A program made the translations under genes and the position numbers. The notes under the pieces are model-generated. The model made no database searches, was not told where the DNA came from, and saw nothing but the letters and a program-made list of their open reading frames with translations. A stretch of 64,000 nucleotides of DNA, from assembly GCF_028769735.1 (NCBI RefSeq), contig NC_088171.1:75967216-76031215 (forward strand). The letters are read 5' to 3'. Positions 1-13,510 of the stretch are shown here, piece by piece. How positions within the stretch are numbered: the first letter of the stretch is position 1; every line of letters begins with the position of its first letter. Source of the stretch: Zonotrichia leucophrys gambelii (lineage: Eukaryota; Chordata; Aves; Passeriformes; Passerellidae).

Positions 1-1735
1 GAATGGGTCACAGATTGAGAGTCCATGATTCACAAGAACAATTAGAGTAAAACTATGAAGGAAACAGCTGTCTATTTAGTGAACTGGCAGAAACTGCTCT
101 TTGTTTAGGAAGTTTAATTTGGCCCAATGTAAATGTCTTTGTTTTCTTTTTAATAAAGCCTCTGTAATTTGTACTACGCATGACAGACATAGAACATGCT
201 CTTTTGAGAAAGCAGGATTATTAGGTTACAAATGCATATCAGAGACATGTTTTTATAATCTCATGTTCCAACATATTCATCTTTCAATACCAGTTACTAA
301 TTTGGAATTCCTTAGATTTTAGTGCCAATTCGATATAATTTTAAAAAAACATTATTTTTCTGAGCATGCATCAGAAGCAAGCTAATTGAAAACAAGCTTC
401 CAAGAATAAACCTGATTAAATGGTGAATTCAAAAATGAAAGTGTTAATCTAATCCAAGGTAATCAAGTTCTTTAGAAATTATGAATTTGTTTCTCATGAT
501 TGAAAGAGCTAAATTAAACTGGAAATATTCAATATTCTTATTCACATGAAACAAATAATTAAAATGGCAAGTTGTTGTTGCAATGCCACAAAAATTTTTC
601 AATGCTTTGTAAAATTCTAAAATTTTATAAGGAGAATGGAATATTTGGGGGGATTATAAGTTTCCTTAGATATAAAAAAATAAAATTGCATAATCAAAAA
701 ATTGTTTGTAAGTAATTATTTTGTGTCTATTTTTGCCTATCCATTTTCTTGTGACATCACGCTGTCATCCATATCTCAGAAAAGATTGCTTGGTTAGCTA
801 CTTTTACAACATAGGCCTGTTGAATTTCTATGACAGTGACCAGGTCAAAACAGGAAATCTGTATTCCCCAGTGATGTAAAACAAAACAAACAAACAAAAA
901 AAAAATCCTTAGTTGCTTTCTTCTATCGACCATTCACCTGACCAAGCCAAATATCTTTATTTGTTAAAACCTCTGCTGTAAAAGTTATGTATGGAATCAA
1001 TGTCACTATAACATAGCTCTAATCCTTATACATAATGCTTCTAGTTTGCTGGTAAGTGACCTCACTTATAACATTTTTCTTCAGATATGAGAGCCAAAAT
1101 ATAAATTAAATTGTAGAAATTCACATATTTGAATAAATTATGTCAAAGGTCTCTAATCTTGTAGCCTTATGGAGAGAGGAAAAAACAGGTGCCTTAAATC
1201 CTGACTAAGAATTTTGGTATTGTTTTGCTTAGTGTTTTAATCTGTTTTTAATCTAGATGTATCAACAAAGAGAAAGCACAAAGTTGGTGGCAGAACTTTC
1301 TTTGTAATGGAAAGATATCTTATATTTGTTGTGAAAGTGTGTGGTCATAAGGATCTTGTTATGGGCTTTGACCTGGCTTTATTCGATATTATCATAAAGC
1401 TGATGGGCCATTAAATAGAAACCTGCATTTCTTATCAATTTTGTAAAGATATATTTGTAAATTTTGCAAAGATAAATTTACCATCTACAAAGCTGATCGG
1501 AATTAAGAGTGTGTAGAGGCTAGACTCTGAATTCAAACTAACCATGAGGAGCAGAGAAGTAACCACTAAAAGGTGTGGTGAAACTTAAACAAATTGAATA
1601 TCCTTGCATAAAAATCACCGGAGACAAAATACAGACTGAGGAAAAATTGATTCAGTAACGATTCAGGGGAAGGAAGGAAGAGAGGAAGGATTGCAAACTG
1701 AAGATAATGCTCTAAAATTTTTTCAGAATGAAGCA
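1..1735. other. AT-rich noncoding stretch
   Basis: I see no gene and no recognisable mobile element here. The reading frames are short and look like chance. A short A-rich (AAAC)-type tract lies at about 881-905. Single-copy intergenic or intronic sequence is the simplest reading. Confidence 0.6.
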
Positions 1736-2790
1736 CAAAAGATTTGGGGCATGATCTGGTGACTGGGGAAAAGCAAATTTTGCACACATCTTCCAAACAA
1801 GACCCAAAAGACAGTACAGGAAATTACTGTATAGACATCTCATGTTGATTTCTGAGGAAATCATGGACTTCTAAAGCTCACATCTGGGCCCCTGAAGAAT
1901 GCAGGGGTTGGGAACAGTCAGGCTCTCATTAATGCCTGGCCAACCTGATCACTTTCTGTTTTGTGAGCATGGAGAAAGAAATGGGTAATATTTGCCTTGA
2001 TTTGTATAAGTTTTACATTGTTAAACATTATGCTGTCAATGGTAGAAAACTAGATGGATAAAAAGCTGGTTGGATGGCTGAGACAAAAGCATAAATCATG
2101 TACTGCTGGAAGGCCCATGATAAATTAAATATGTGAGGGATCTAACCTGGGCCAGGCACCTCTAGACTACAGGCTAGAGGGGGCATCTAGCCTGTAGTCA
2201 TAGGGAAACAGAAAGGAGATTGAGGGAGTAGGATTATCCCTCTGCTGTTCAGAGCTTGTGAGACCTCATCTAGCTACTGCTTACAGTTTTGGGCTCCTCA
2301 GTACAAGAAAAACTTCAATTAGCTGAATTGGGATTAGCAGATGATCCCCAAGCTATAGTCAGGAGCTGGAGAATTTTTTCTTTGATGAGAGGATGGAGGA
2401 TCAGGTCTTGTTCAGCCTGAGAAGAGACAGCTTGGGAAGAACTTGTTGGCAGCTTGCCCATGCCAGCAAGACAGTTAGCAAAAAGATGGATCTGGGCTCT
2501 TCATGGCCATGCATCAGAGAGAATGAAAGGCTACAGGTATAAAGTGAAACAAATGGAGTTCAGACTGGATGTATGGAAAGATCTTAAAAGTCATAGGACA
2601 GTCAAAGTGTGGAACAGGTTTTTCAGAGAGACCATTTAGTCTCTCTGTTCTTGGGCATATTCAAGACCAGACTGAATAAAGCCCTGAGCATAGTGCTCTG
2701 ACCTCACAGCTTACTACTGCTCCGAGTTGAAAATTGGACAAAAGGTGTCCTGATGTCTCTTCAGCCTAAATAATTCTGTGATTCTATATA
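1736..2790 (+). mobile_element. CR1 LINE remnant 1, decayed, with native 3' end
   Basis: This is a 5'-truncated, heavily mutated CR1 non-LTR retrotransposon in the plus orientation. Landmarks in CR1 order are: a block at 1757-1800 resembling the sequence before the reverse-transcriptase core; 'gccaacctgatcac' near 1939; 'aaaaagctggttggatggct' near 2060; 'ttttgggctcctcagtac' near 2286; 'ttgttcagcctgagaagaga' at 2408-2427; a 'gtggaacaggtt' block near 2609; and the tail 'taattctgtgattctat' at 2771-2787. The spacing between the 2080 and 2280 blocks is too short for a full CR1, so part of ORF2 is deleted. No frame stays open, so it is not functional. The left boundary is approximate. The family assignment is from remembered CR1 sequence and is fairly secure for 2280-2790, less so for 1736-2050. 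Confidence 0.78.
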
Positions 2791-4186
2791 TAGTTTAGGA
2801 GAGGATTTTTCATCTCTATTCAGCTCCTGTAATACTTTTGTAGTGTTTTTGACATTATACTTTGAGATATCTGATTGGTTAAAAAAACCATACTCGTTGC
2901 ATGAGGCAATCTTTGAACCTTCAAAGTAAAGGGAAGATGGAAAAAATTTGATATCTTAATCTGCCACGATAAGTTTCTGAAAGAGGGAAGAATAACTTGT
3001 TTTTTCCCAGGACGAATCAGGCAAAAATTAAGCACTTTTAACTTTATAGCAAGAGAGACTTGGATTACATAGAATTAAAAATCTTATTATGGAAAATACC
3101 ATTGAAATAGAGTGTGTAGGAGAATCATGAATTCTTCATTATTAAAGATATTTAGGAACATAAGCATCTGTCAGAAACAATGGTTTTGAGAGTAGAAAAT
3201 GGAATATTTGAATATATTTTGTATTGTGCATTGAAGGCTATGCTGAAATTATTTTAAGCTTTCCTGATCTCAAGCCTCTATTGTTTGCAGTATAACTGGG
3301 AGGTAATATTTTAAAAACCTTCAGACACTGAGTGTGTCAGGATTTCTTGAAAGACTGACTTAGCTGTCGGTTTCACTCCTTTTCTCAGTAAGATTTATGT
3401 CAAATCATGTTAAAATATAACAGTACATTTTTACACATGTCTATGTAAAAAACACGCAATCTTCTTAAAGTTTGGACTGCTGCAATTCAAGCATTCACAG
3501 CATGTATCCTTAAAAGCTTCTAATAAAATACTTATATGATGCTTTTTTTTTCTGCACCTCATTAAAAGAGTGAAAAGCAAGCCATTAAGCTGTTACCATC
3601 TTGCAAAGTTTAGATATCTGAAATAGAAATAACAGCTGACCCAGGAACTAGTGATCCTATTTATTTCAGGTGTTTTGGAACCACAACTGTTCATTTTCCA
3701 CCACTCAGGCAGGACAAGATAGCCTTGTCTGAAGTATGGCTTTCTGATGCTTCTTTTTCAGGTCCCTTTAAGTCTATTTTATTGCTGGAACGCAGTCAAG
3801 CTGGAGATGAGAATTAGGGTAGACTGCTAGTCTGCCTATATGGAGATGAGGGTGAAGACTCTAATTCTTGGAAGATTAAAGGCTTTAAGTGAAATGAATT
3901 GCAAAGGGAATAATCTCTTTCCTATATTGTCAAGGTTGATAACTACTCTAAAGGTCAAACCTCAGTTTTAGTCTAAAGGGTCTCTGAAGCAGACATATCA
4001 TCTTATGCAAGGACTGACTCATGGACCAAGTAATTTTAGAACTGGATAAACAAAGGAAGAAAAATAAATTTTATTACAATATGCCCTCTATGCTGTGTTT
4101 TTAAGGTGCCGTTTTGCTCCGCAGTCCTGTTGCTTTTTTTTCTTTCAGCCATACCTCACAGACTCCATTAGGAACTAATTAGAAGC
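2791..4186. other. AT-rich noncoding stretch
   Basis: No gene, RNA gene or identifiable repeat was seen between the CR1 tail and the (CAAA)n microsatellite. Confidence 0.55.
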
Positions 4187-4239
4187 AAAAAACAAAACAA
4201 AAACAAAACAAACAAACAAACAAACAAACAAAAAAAAAA
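4187..4239 (+). repeat. (CAAA)n microsatellite
   Basis: Imperfect AAAAC units pass into about six uninterrupted CAAA units and then a run of ten A before CCCC. A simple-sequence repeat, likely length-polymorphic. Confidence 0.9.
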
Positions 4240-4632
4240 CCCCTTCTCTTTAGTTGTAGACTATGTGAGTTACAGTGTTATTTCACCCAACTGGTCAGAT
4301 GAAAGAGAGAGAACAGGGAGAAAAAAAAAGGTAAAATGCATTTTTAGTTCTGTTTGTTTTAATATTCCTTTGGATGACTTTGTGGTGTATAGTATATGTG
4401 AGCCTGAAACACATCTGAGCTATCTCGGATGGTTTCTCTGTGAAAATGCAGGTTTGTACTAAGTGAACTGGCAAATATTTCCATGTTAATGGACAGCTCC
4501 TGTTTCTTACCATCGTAAATCATGATAATGCCTGTGGGGTTATTCCATGTCTGATGACACTAGAAGAGAAATGTGTTCTGATTGACTTGTTTGTTCTTCA
4601 GAGTGTCAATAGTTGTGTTTAAAGTGGTGACT

Positions 4633-4650
4633 CTCATGAGATCTCATGAG
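4633..4650. repeat. 18-bp perfect palindrome
   Basis: The sequence ctcatgagatctcatgag equals its own reverse complement. It also reads as two copies of ctcatgag around an 'at' centre. No known function; possibly chance. Confidence 0.9.
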
Positions 4651-4937
4651 TCTGAGGTTTTTCCCTCCCCATTGACAGTCTTACATGAATATTATCAGTA
4701 GGGAGAGCTCCACTAATTGCCTGATCTAATTTCCAGGAAGAAAATCCTTATTAGACAAAACAAAAGATTTTCCATTTTTTTACTGAAGTCCTGGTATTCT
4801 CGTCTGACATGCTGGATGTTGAGTTTGTGCTATAATCACAGCTTGTGTATTTTTATTGCTTATTTGATTTAAGTTGAATTTTGCATTGATTTATTTATAT
4901 TGATGAAGATAATAGTGGCTCCTGAAATTTTACTGCA

Positions 4938-5032
4938 TTATATATAATTATATGAAATGTGAAATATGAAATATATATGAAATATATATAATTATATGAA
5001 ATACTATAATTGTATAGGATACAATTATACAA
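4938..5032. repeat. AT-rich low-complexity tract
   Basis: Repeated 'atatgaaata' and 'atataattat' units form a degenerate AT-rich tandem patch. Confidence 0.75.
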
Positions 5033-8000
5033 TTTATGAGCTTTGCAACCAAGGCTGGTGTGGTAGTAAGTATTTTACAGAAAACTGAAAAGATTAGCAA
5101 CCCAGTAAGAATGTTAGTTTGGATTCATTCTGGTTCTCTCACCTACCAAGACCTTTGACATCTGCAGTTCATTTTGTGTCCTATTACTTATGGTATCAAG
5201 ATTAGATGGGTGTGTTGACTTTACAAGACAGGTGAGATGAATACAATGAAATATCATCTGGAGCTCACCTAGCATCACCTGACACCTGGTGATTTGTATA
5301 CGATCTTCTGTGCTGAACCTATAGGCACTTAATTTTGTAGTAAAGGTTTCCTCCTATTTTTACTTTTCCAGTAGTGTGGGTGTATGGTTTCTTTCTAAAA
5401 ATTGGAATACCTGCCTCATGCTGAGCAAAGTGTGTCTTCTCCGTTGCTACAGATATTTGAGAGAAGTGGAGAATAATCCCTCAGTGTGGTTTTGGAGTGT
5501 TGCTAATTAGAAGTAATCTCAGACACTTCTCCTTGGTTCTACCTCTCATTTCAAATGGAAGGCTCAAAGATGTGTATAGAAAAGTGGGGAGTTTTTTGTT
5601 ACTTTATAAAATTAAAAGAAAGAAAAGGAATATTGGAACTGTGTAATACCCTAGGTAGAAGTATCTTGAACAAAACGTCAAGTTAGAGTTCATATCTTGA
5701 GTCTGGGAGAAGAGTGAAACATTAAAATTCAGAAGTTATATAAAATTTCAGACTAACAGATCAGAGTGGGAAATCTTGAGTGAATAAAAATTGTCACAGT
5801 AGAAGATTCATCTTTCTGGATCAGTTGATCTGAACACTTCCTTACCTGGAAACAAGGAATGGATTAGGGAGGCACACAGAACAAGTAACAATATATAAAG
5901 TACCTTTTTGCCCCAGTTGTATTCTATTAGGAACAGAAGAGTTGTTCTGTGGCTGAAGAAAAAATGGGCTAGAAAAAACAAATATTTAACTGTATGAAAG
6001 TACTAATACTTTGAGGCAGTTCTATGCAAAATATTAGATAAGAAATAGAGTAAATGCTAGCTTTGCCTCCTCCTGGAGCCCACCAGCTGGATTGGTAAGA
6101 ACATTAAATTTTTTTGTGAATAAATGTGGAAGCCTGATAAAAAATTGCGCATACTTACATGATCAGCTGTTGGTACTAATAAATGTAGCAGACCTCTGTG
6201 GATGAAAAAGGAATATAACAGTGAAATATATGAAAGTGAGGCAAGAGGCTATCTGCAAAAAGAATGCTTTATTCTAAACTTTAGCAAGGGTGGACTCCTT
6301 TTACAATAATATGTGTTTTTCTCACTAATGTTTATTTCTGCCTTCATTACCCCCCAAAGCTGCCATGTACAGACCAGCTATAAGGTGCTTCAGTGTATCA
6401 CTTACAGCTGAGTTTTTCATAAATGTTGATTTATTTCAGTGCACTTTTCCATAAATTCACTGCATTTTATAAAAGATTTGTATGACAATCAATTCTATTT
6501 ATGAAAAATATTTTTTTTCACCATGGACACATGTGGCAATGGAGATAACAAATTTGCAAAAGTTTTAACAAATTGAGATGGCTAAGATTTGAGAATAAGT
6601 GTCAGATTCTTTCATAATACTAGACATCTGAAGCATTTCTCTGAATCTCTCATAATCCCTAAACAAATGATCTGCGTAAAACCTTTTTCTGAATTTCCCA
6701 GTTTTAAAGAGAGTCTCTGGTTTTTTTGAAGACTTATTTTAAGGAAATTACTAATGAAATTAAAATAATTTTGTTCCCTGAACAAAAGCTTATAGGATTA
6801 CTGTGCGAAATCTCTTTCCCATCTCATCTTTTTTTGCTATGATGTATTATAGAAAAGTGGATGGGTGGGTGTCAGGGTAGAGCCAATATTTTAAAATACA
6901 CAAATCTGTATTCAAGACTGAAAAATTGAAGCATTTCCTCTAATTCAAAGATACCCTTTAGCAGTTGGTTCTAAAAAGAGTTGAAAATTCTTGTTTTATA
7001 AGTTTCAAGATCTCATATATGGGCCATGCATGGAAATTTTTTGTTGTCCTTGAAGTGTTATCTGGTGGCAGAAAGTTAAGTCATGATCTGTGTCAATAAT
7101 CCTAGATATTATTATATTTTTATGTTGCGCTTTCACAGATTATTTTGTTGACAGCAATCCAGTTTTCTATAGTTGCACATTTTATTAATTAGAGTTTGAA
7201 GTTTCTCTTATATCTGTAGTAGAAGGTTTTGTGGGATCTGTTGCATTTACATGACTTTTTATACTTGTCCCTGATGAGTTGAAAAGCCACTACTACACCA
7301 AGTATGATTTCTTTGTTACAATTACTGCTAAATAACGTAAAATAATCTCTAGTCAACCTCTAAAGTGTAGAATTATTTTTTTCTTTTAGATGGCTTTTTG
7401 ACCATCATAGTTTATTTCTCACCTATGTAAGGAGAGACGTTAATGTACAGAAATTTCATAAGTAATTCCTAGATCATGATCATTACGATCATTCTCAGTA
7501 TGGGATGACAGTAGGTTCAGAATATGAAGTCAGTATTTAGTGCCTGCTAAAATTATACTATAAATTCATTGACTTGTAAATAGATTTAAATGCCATGAGT
7601 CTGACTATAGGAAATGCTCTTACTGAAAAAGAGTAGGCTTAGATTAGATCTCCTATAAGGAATCTTGGAAGTCAGGACTTCCTTTGTAATTTAGTAAGAA
7701 TTGGAGTAAGTAAATAAATGTGGCATCATGTGGTTTTAATTTACAGCTGAAAAAAAAAACTTTTGTTTGACATGGTAAAATTGATTTATATTCTGTCAGT
7801 GATTTCTAGTTTTTTGGTTTTATTATTCCTGTTGTGACCACATTTTTTAGATTATAAGTACTATTTATTGTTTTATTCAAATGGGCCATCCCTTTGATTT
7901 TTTGGATAGACTTTTTTTTCTCTAGAAACCTCATCCTCTAATAAGTTTAATGGGAAAACTTTCTTTTTTTTCTCTTCCATTCCATGACTCTGAAATTACA

Positions 8001-9839
8001 TTCCACCTTTCCCTTAGTTGAAAAGCACCAAACAACACAGCACAGAAAAATCACGAGGTAAAATCTTGCCTTACCTAATGCTCACTGAGCCTGAATGGAA
8101 ATTTCAGGAATGGTTTGGTAATACTTCCATGCATGAGCTTCTAGACTCTACCAAAAGGAATTGAGTTTGTGTTACAAAACCATGATCTGCACATAATACT
8201 GAGAGTTTTCAGTAAAATATACTAGTGTCTTTGTAGAAGCAGCGTTTTCTGTCAGTGTAACTGGGTTTTCTAACAACACTGTGCATGTGTGGGTTACACC
8301 TACAGACATCCAGGGTGTATAGGAATGATAAAATTTTAAATATAATCTTATATTTAGTGTTTATTGTAGTACAGGCTTGGATTAATCTGTTTGCTTATGC
8401 TGGTTTGTGTGTGTGGTTTTTTGTGGGTTTTTTCTTCAATCACTACATTTATTCAGATATTCTACACCATATAAAAGTTTAAATAGCAATTATACATATT
8501 GCTGAGTAGTAATTTACTTTTTTCTGTTTTTATGTGACAAAAATTTATGAGACTTTCTTTAAGAGTTCGGGGATCTCCCCACAGCAATGTGTGGAGCTCT
8601 ATTGTATAAGCAGAAGAAAGAGGTAAATAAATGGGAAAACTGTAATTCTCAAGCCATTATTTGATAATCAGTTCATTCTGAAATCAATGCAGTGAAAGCC
8701 TTTTAGGGAGAAGGGAATTCATTTTAATTTGGTCGTAAATTGGGGAAGTGCAGAGAGAGGTTTTGAGGATGGAAAGAGACTATGTAAGCCCCATCCTCTA
8801 TGTTGATACTGGAAGAAATGTTTTTCACTATAATTTAATTTTATTCTGCAGTTCAGTGTGGATCATGACCTGGTTATGTGCTCTGGATTGAGATGAAAGA
8901 AGTCCCACTTAAATGATTAAATGTTAAATGATTAAAGACATCAAATTATAAGTGAACATATGCTGGAAAGGGGAAAAGCTAGCTGAATAAAAGGGTAAAT
9001 ATAACAGTTTGTCTCTTCTGAAACCTGTATGCTGTATTGCACAATAATAATTAGAAATTGACAAAATTTTAGTGACATTTAGCAAAATGTGGAAGGTGTG
9101 GAGTGGCTCTTAAAATGAGGAGGACTGCTGTGTGTTTATTGACACCTTTTAGGATAAGAGATCTTTGGTGGTCAAAATCTGGTCTCAAATAAATTACTTC
9201 TGCAGCTCACTGGTCCAGTTTAGGCATAAAGAGATTACATAGAGTTGTGAAACTCTAGGAGTAAAATTATATGCAAATAATTGGTAATGATAATAAAAGA
9301 ATAAAAATTGAATTCTAATTTCTTTCCAATTTTGTGTATTAGTATTTTCAGAAAAGGTATTTTAAAAGTACCCAGAACTACTGAGTATCTACAGTTACAC
9401 AGACAAACTGAAGGGTTTTTTTACTTTGTGAGATTTTTTTTGATAGTTCTTTTGAAATCTTTGAAAAAAATCAACCCCATGCTCAAGTTCAGTTATTTTA
9501 CGAAACATTTTATATTGCTTACCACATATTTCTTAGACTAGGGTTTTAAAGACAGATCTCCATTGCTGTAAGGGCTTTGCTAGGTATTTCGACATTGCTC
9601 TGTCAATGGCTTGTCCTGGTTCCAGCTCAGATCAGCAGAAGAGGCCAAGGCCAAGACATTGTGTTATTCAATTACAGATTAGGTCATTGACAGGGATAGG
9701 GAGCAGCTTCCAGAAAAGAGGGTTGTGCTTTTCCAGTGGAAAAAGTGTGACTGCTTCAGCAGTGGGGTAATGCTGGTCCTGACCAGAGAGAGCAGCTTGG
9801 GTTGAATGGCTGTGGCCAGATTGGGCTTCTGCACTCTCC

Positions 9840-10065
9840 TTTTGTATAATTTTGTTATTAATGTTGATGCTGTTACTGTTTACTTTCTTGTCTCATTGCT
9901 GTTTCAAGGGAACTATTTTTATCTCAACCCGTGATCTTTACCTATTGTGCCTTCAACTCTCCTCTTTCCACCCATGGAGAAAGAGGGCAGGAGAGAGGAA
10001 GAGTGTGAGTAGCATGTGGTTTTGGAGTCTTGTTGGTGGGGGAGCAATAAGTTGAGGACTACCAT
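9840..10065 (+). mobile_element. ERVL-type LTR, 3' part (R/U5), decayed
   Basis: The block 'tttttatctcaacccgtg' at 9916-9933 is followed by a T/C-rich stretch, 'cccatggagaaagagggc', then 'gggagcaataagttgaggac'. It follows the order of the 3' end of a common avian ERVL-type LTR as I remember it: 'cttatctcaaccc', a pyrimidine-rich stretch, a G-rich stretch, then the terminus. The same 'ttatctcaacc' core occurs in the LTR at 23.6 kb, which supports the call from within the window. No matching second LTR or internal retroviral sequence is seen nearby. Upstream sequence from about 9610 may belong to the same LTR. The family name is an inference. Confidence 0.55.
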
Positions 10066-10137
10066 TCCTAAGCCATGATATGTTTAAAGAAAATTAATTT
10101 AATTTGTAGATTATAAAATTCAACAACACTTGAAAGC

Positions 10138-10192
10138 TGCTTTTATATATATATTGTATATATATAAATGTAGAATTTATATTTATATAACA
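10138..10192. repeat. (TA)n-rich patch
   Basis: Two interrupted runs of TA dinucleotides. Confidence 0.75.
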
Positions 10193-11590
10193 ATAGTATT
10201 TTCTATAGCCTGGGTATACGACATTCTGCTGGTTGAAACTGTCCAAAAAAAAAAGTTAAATCGGTTTTCACATGTGGTTTTTTGTGCAAACTCTTTATCC
10301 TTAACATTATAGGTAGAGGCAACAGCATTACTGTTCTTTTTTGTGAGTCCAAAGGAAAGCTGGTATCATTGCTATGCTTGTGTGAACTTCATTTTCTAAA
10401 TGCGGGTACAATTCATCATCTTAAGGAGTCTTCAGATGAAGATTGACACTAAGTCGTCTGGAGACTTTGAGGCTATTCCATAGGAGTACAGAGTTATTCA
10501 GGAAACACACTCTTTGATTGGGGCTATTTATGGGCTTTTGCTTGAATTTGAGAATGAGACTGCTTAACTCGAGAGATCTTTCCAAATGCTGTTTGTGTTT
10601 CTTACCTTTTTTTTCCCCACTTTTTGCTAGTTCTGTGTTTCCAAAAGGGAGATGGTAGCATTATTCACATTGCTGCAATGTGTCTGTGCATTGCACTGGT
10701 GTTTATAAAGGGAAATCAAAACTTTCCTATGTGGCTCTCCGAAGCACCTTTATTGACTTTGGCAGTCACTTCACATGGGGTTTAGTTTAGCATCTGCCAC
10801 TGACACATCCTGGTTTTTGGGTTTTTTTCCTATTCAATTCCAAGATCATTTGGCTTACTGCAATGATTCTCAGTTGCTTATTTGCTGCCTAGTACGCTGT
10901 GCTCAGTCAAACACAATTTTAAGCTGCTCTGGAAGCCTAGTTTCTATCTTGCTATAGGGACATATTTGCATGACACCTTTTTGTTTCCTTTGTTGTAGCT
11001 GGTTTTTATTATTGCCTCAAAGGAAGAAGTACACATAGGACATATTAGATCAAGAAGGATAGAAAACAAAGAACAGAGGTAAAAGAGTTTCAGGAGCAAA
11101 AGGGGAAGTGAAGAAAAAGATAGAATAAGCAGTGAAAGCATGAGATTTTTTTGGGACACGTGCAAACAAGTTGAGTTCAGAGAAAGGAAGACACATTCAA
11201 CACTTGCCAAAGCATTTTGACTTTTATGTTTGGAAACATTCTACTCAAACAACTTCCAGCATGAAATCACACTTTAATAAATGCTGAAAATGGGTGTAAT
11301 AATCACATTGTTGCAAAATGTGACTCAAAGAGGGACTCTTATTTATTAGCTAAGAAGTTCTTTCCTGTGAATTGATATCTTGATGTTGTTATCCCAGGTA
11401 GAAGGCTCAAACTAGTACAGATGAAGTAAAAAGACGTTTTCCATCTCTTCTTTATTTGAGGGTATTTGAATAACATGGCCTCGATTCTGTGGGTGGGAAT
11501 AGGGATAAGTGTGAGTGTTTGTTATTTGACTTCAGCAAGGAAGTTTCTTTAAGTTTGCTACATGAGAGCTCTCTTTTGGTGTAGCAAATA

Positions 11591-11666
11591 TGTGAGGTTT
11601 TGTTTCCTGGCTTTTGTTGGTTTGTTTTTGTGGGGTGGTTTTTTTTGTTTGCTTGTTTGGCTTTTT
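11591..11666 (+). repeat. G/T-rich low-complexity tract
   Basis: Runs of TTTG and GGGGT with almost no A or C on the plus strand. Similar tracts recur at 19.14, 34.97, 36.63, 49.60 and 55.19 kb. Confidence 0.8.
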
Positions 11667-12342
11667 CCAAGAAGACCAGAGAGTGAGAGTTAAAATGGTA
11701 GATTAATTGGGCCTTACATGATGATGTTGACATTATGAATTTTTAATTGTAAGAGTAGAGAAGACACACTGAAAAGTAGATAATTTCAATGCATGTGTTT
11801 AGATATTATTCTGCTTGTTTTGAAGCTGTTTCCTTCTCAAGCCACTGCCTTCTTTTGGAAAACATAAAGCTTATAGTATTATTATGATTTTCTGCAAAAC
11901 CAGTTGTGAAGACACAGGACCTATATTGAGATGTCAGATCAGGAAACAAATGTATTAAAATAAAAGTCCATGATTTATAGAATAGACTATGAGTAGGATT
12001 TGATTCCACTTTCTTCTGGTCCATAAATGAGCATTAAAAGAACAATTTTTTGCTTATATTTCTAACAATTTCACCATGTGGAAACACACAGTCATACTGT
12101 ACTTCTATTATATATCACAGTTTCCTTATCTCTTGCCATGGTAAGTAGTCTCTTGGGTTCTTTTTGTTACAAACATTTTTTATTATTACAATCTCTGGTT
12201 TACATCTATCACTAAATAATTGTTTAGGAAAGAAGAGAGGGTTTTTTTAATGTTTTTTGAAAGGACACATTTTAGCACGAATAAGTACAAGCTTTTGTTG
12301 TTCTTTATTTCTGGAATTTCATAGAAATCATGTGCTTTCCAC

Positions 12343-12464
12343 CTTGTTATTGAATATTCTCATTCATGGGAAACAGAATTCAGTGACTTTTCATAAAGAT
12401 TCTTCTTGGGTAGCACTACAAACTAAATACCTAAACTAAAAAACTTCTAAACCAAAAACATCAA
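12343..12464. repeat. 122-bp dispersed duplicate, copy 1
   Basis: By hand alignment this matches 13511-13632 at about 72% over 122 bases without gaps. A perfect shared run 'ttgttattgaatatt' lies near the left end and 'aacatcaa' ends both copies. The flanks beyond the right end differ completely. This copy is followed by AT-rich sequence with no recognisable LINE. The element family is unknown to me. Confidence 0.75.
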
Positions 12465-13510
12465 CCAGAAAAAAACCCCAACCTTGGTGCAAAAGCATAA
12501 TTTCCATTCCTCAGGCATTATGTATAAGAACAGACACTAAGCAGGAGTGCAGAATTTCAAAGCTATTGTAATAGCAGAAAAAAATCCATTTGCTGTCTTT
12601 ATCAGAGAAATTATTATTGTGATGTCTGTAATCAAATATTTTTCATATTCAAAATAATCTGTTCAGACCTGAATTCTTCCTTCTTGTGACTTTTCATATA
12701 TTTACTTTATTTGAATTTCTATAGTACACTACAAAATATATTTAGCATTGAGTTCTTTGAGCTTTGTTCAAGGGAGCATTGTACTATTGCAGAGAGTTTT
12801 AAACCTATAATCTCCTGAAGAGCTGGAGGTAATGGGCAAAAAAACACTCTAAATCACATTCTCTTCTTAAAAACCTAAAATAAATATTATGCACAAATAA
12901 AGTTTTATAATGATTAAGCATGGAATACAAAAGGTTGCAAGTTTTGTAACTTGTGCCATAAACCAGAGTTGGATTAATAGTTCAGAGGCTTAACACACAG
13001 TTGAAGGTCTTTTCTAGAAACTGGCAGTTCCTCAGTCTGAAGTAACTTGAATTGTGGAAGTTAATTTCCATTCCTTACTGCAGAATTCTGATATATCCAG
13101 AGAAGGTTTTTCAAACTGTGCTTATCCCTTGAGAAAACATTTTGAATAATGTCACCTGTACCTCCTCTGGAAACGAACACAAAGGTGAACCCATACTTGG
13201 GTAACTTCTTGTTACAGGCCTGTAATGAAAAAGCCGGATTTTCTCCCCTGGGGCATTTTTATTTTCTCTGTAGATCCAAGACACACTAAGCATAAACTGA
13301 TTGTAACCTTTGGATAAAAAGCAACAAGGAATCAAAATTATTTCATATTGGATTTCATATCAGTGTCTTTACTAGAGGCCATATGTAGCTAATAATATGG
13401 GAAAGCTAAAGCCCACCTGGAGTTGAATGTTCCAGGTATGTAGGAAGAAATAGCCAATTTTAGAAGTACATAAAAACAAAAGAAACACTAAGGAAAAGGT
13501 ATTTGTTCAC
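12465..13510. other. AT-rich noncoding stretch between the two 122-bp copies
   Basis: No gene or identifiable repeat was seen. Confidence 0.55.

Larger units (their letters stand above)
4240..9839. other. AT-rich noncoding stretch
   Basis: No gene is supported. It holds an 18-bp perfect palindrome at 4633-4650, an AT-rich low-complexity patch at about 4938-5032 with repeated 'atatgaaata' units, a short direct repeat around 8910-8935 built on 'ttaaatgattaaa', and a G/T tract at 8401-8434. Sequence from about 9600 may be the decayed 5' part of the LTR annotated next, but I cannot align it convincingly. Confidence 0.55.
10066..12342. other. AT-rich noncoding stretch
   Basis: No gene is supported. 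A TA-rich patch lies at about 10138-10192 and a G/T tract at 11591-11666. The remaining sequence shows no family I recognise. Confidence 0.55.

Noticed and set aside
4187..4239. CAAA array considered as a retroposon tail
   Set aside because: No retroposon body is recognisable on either side; a simple microsatellite is sufficient.
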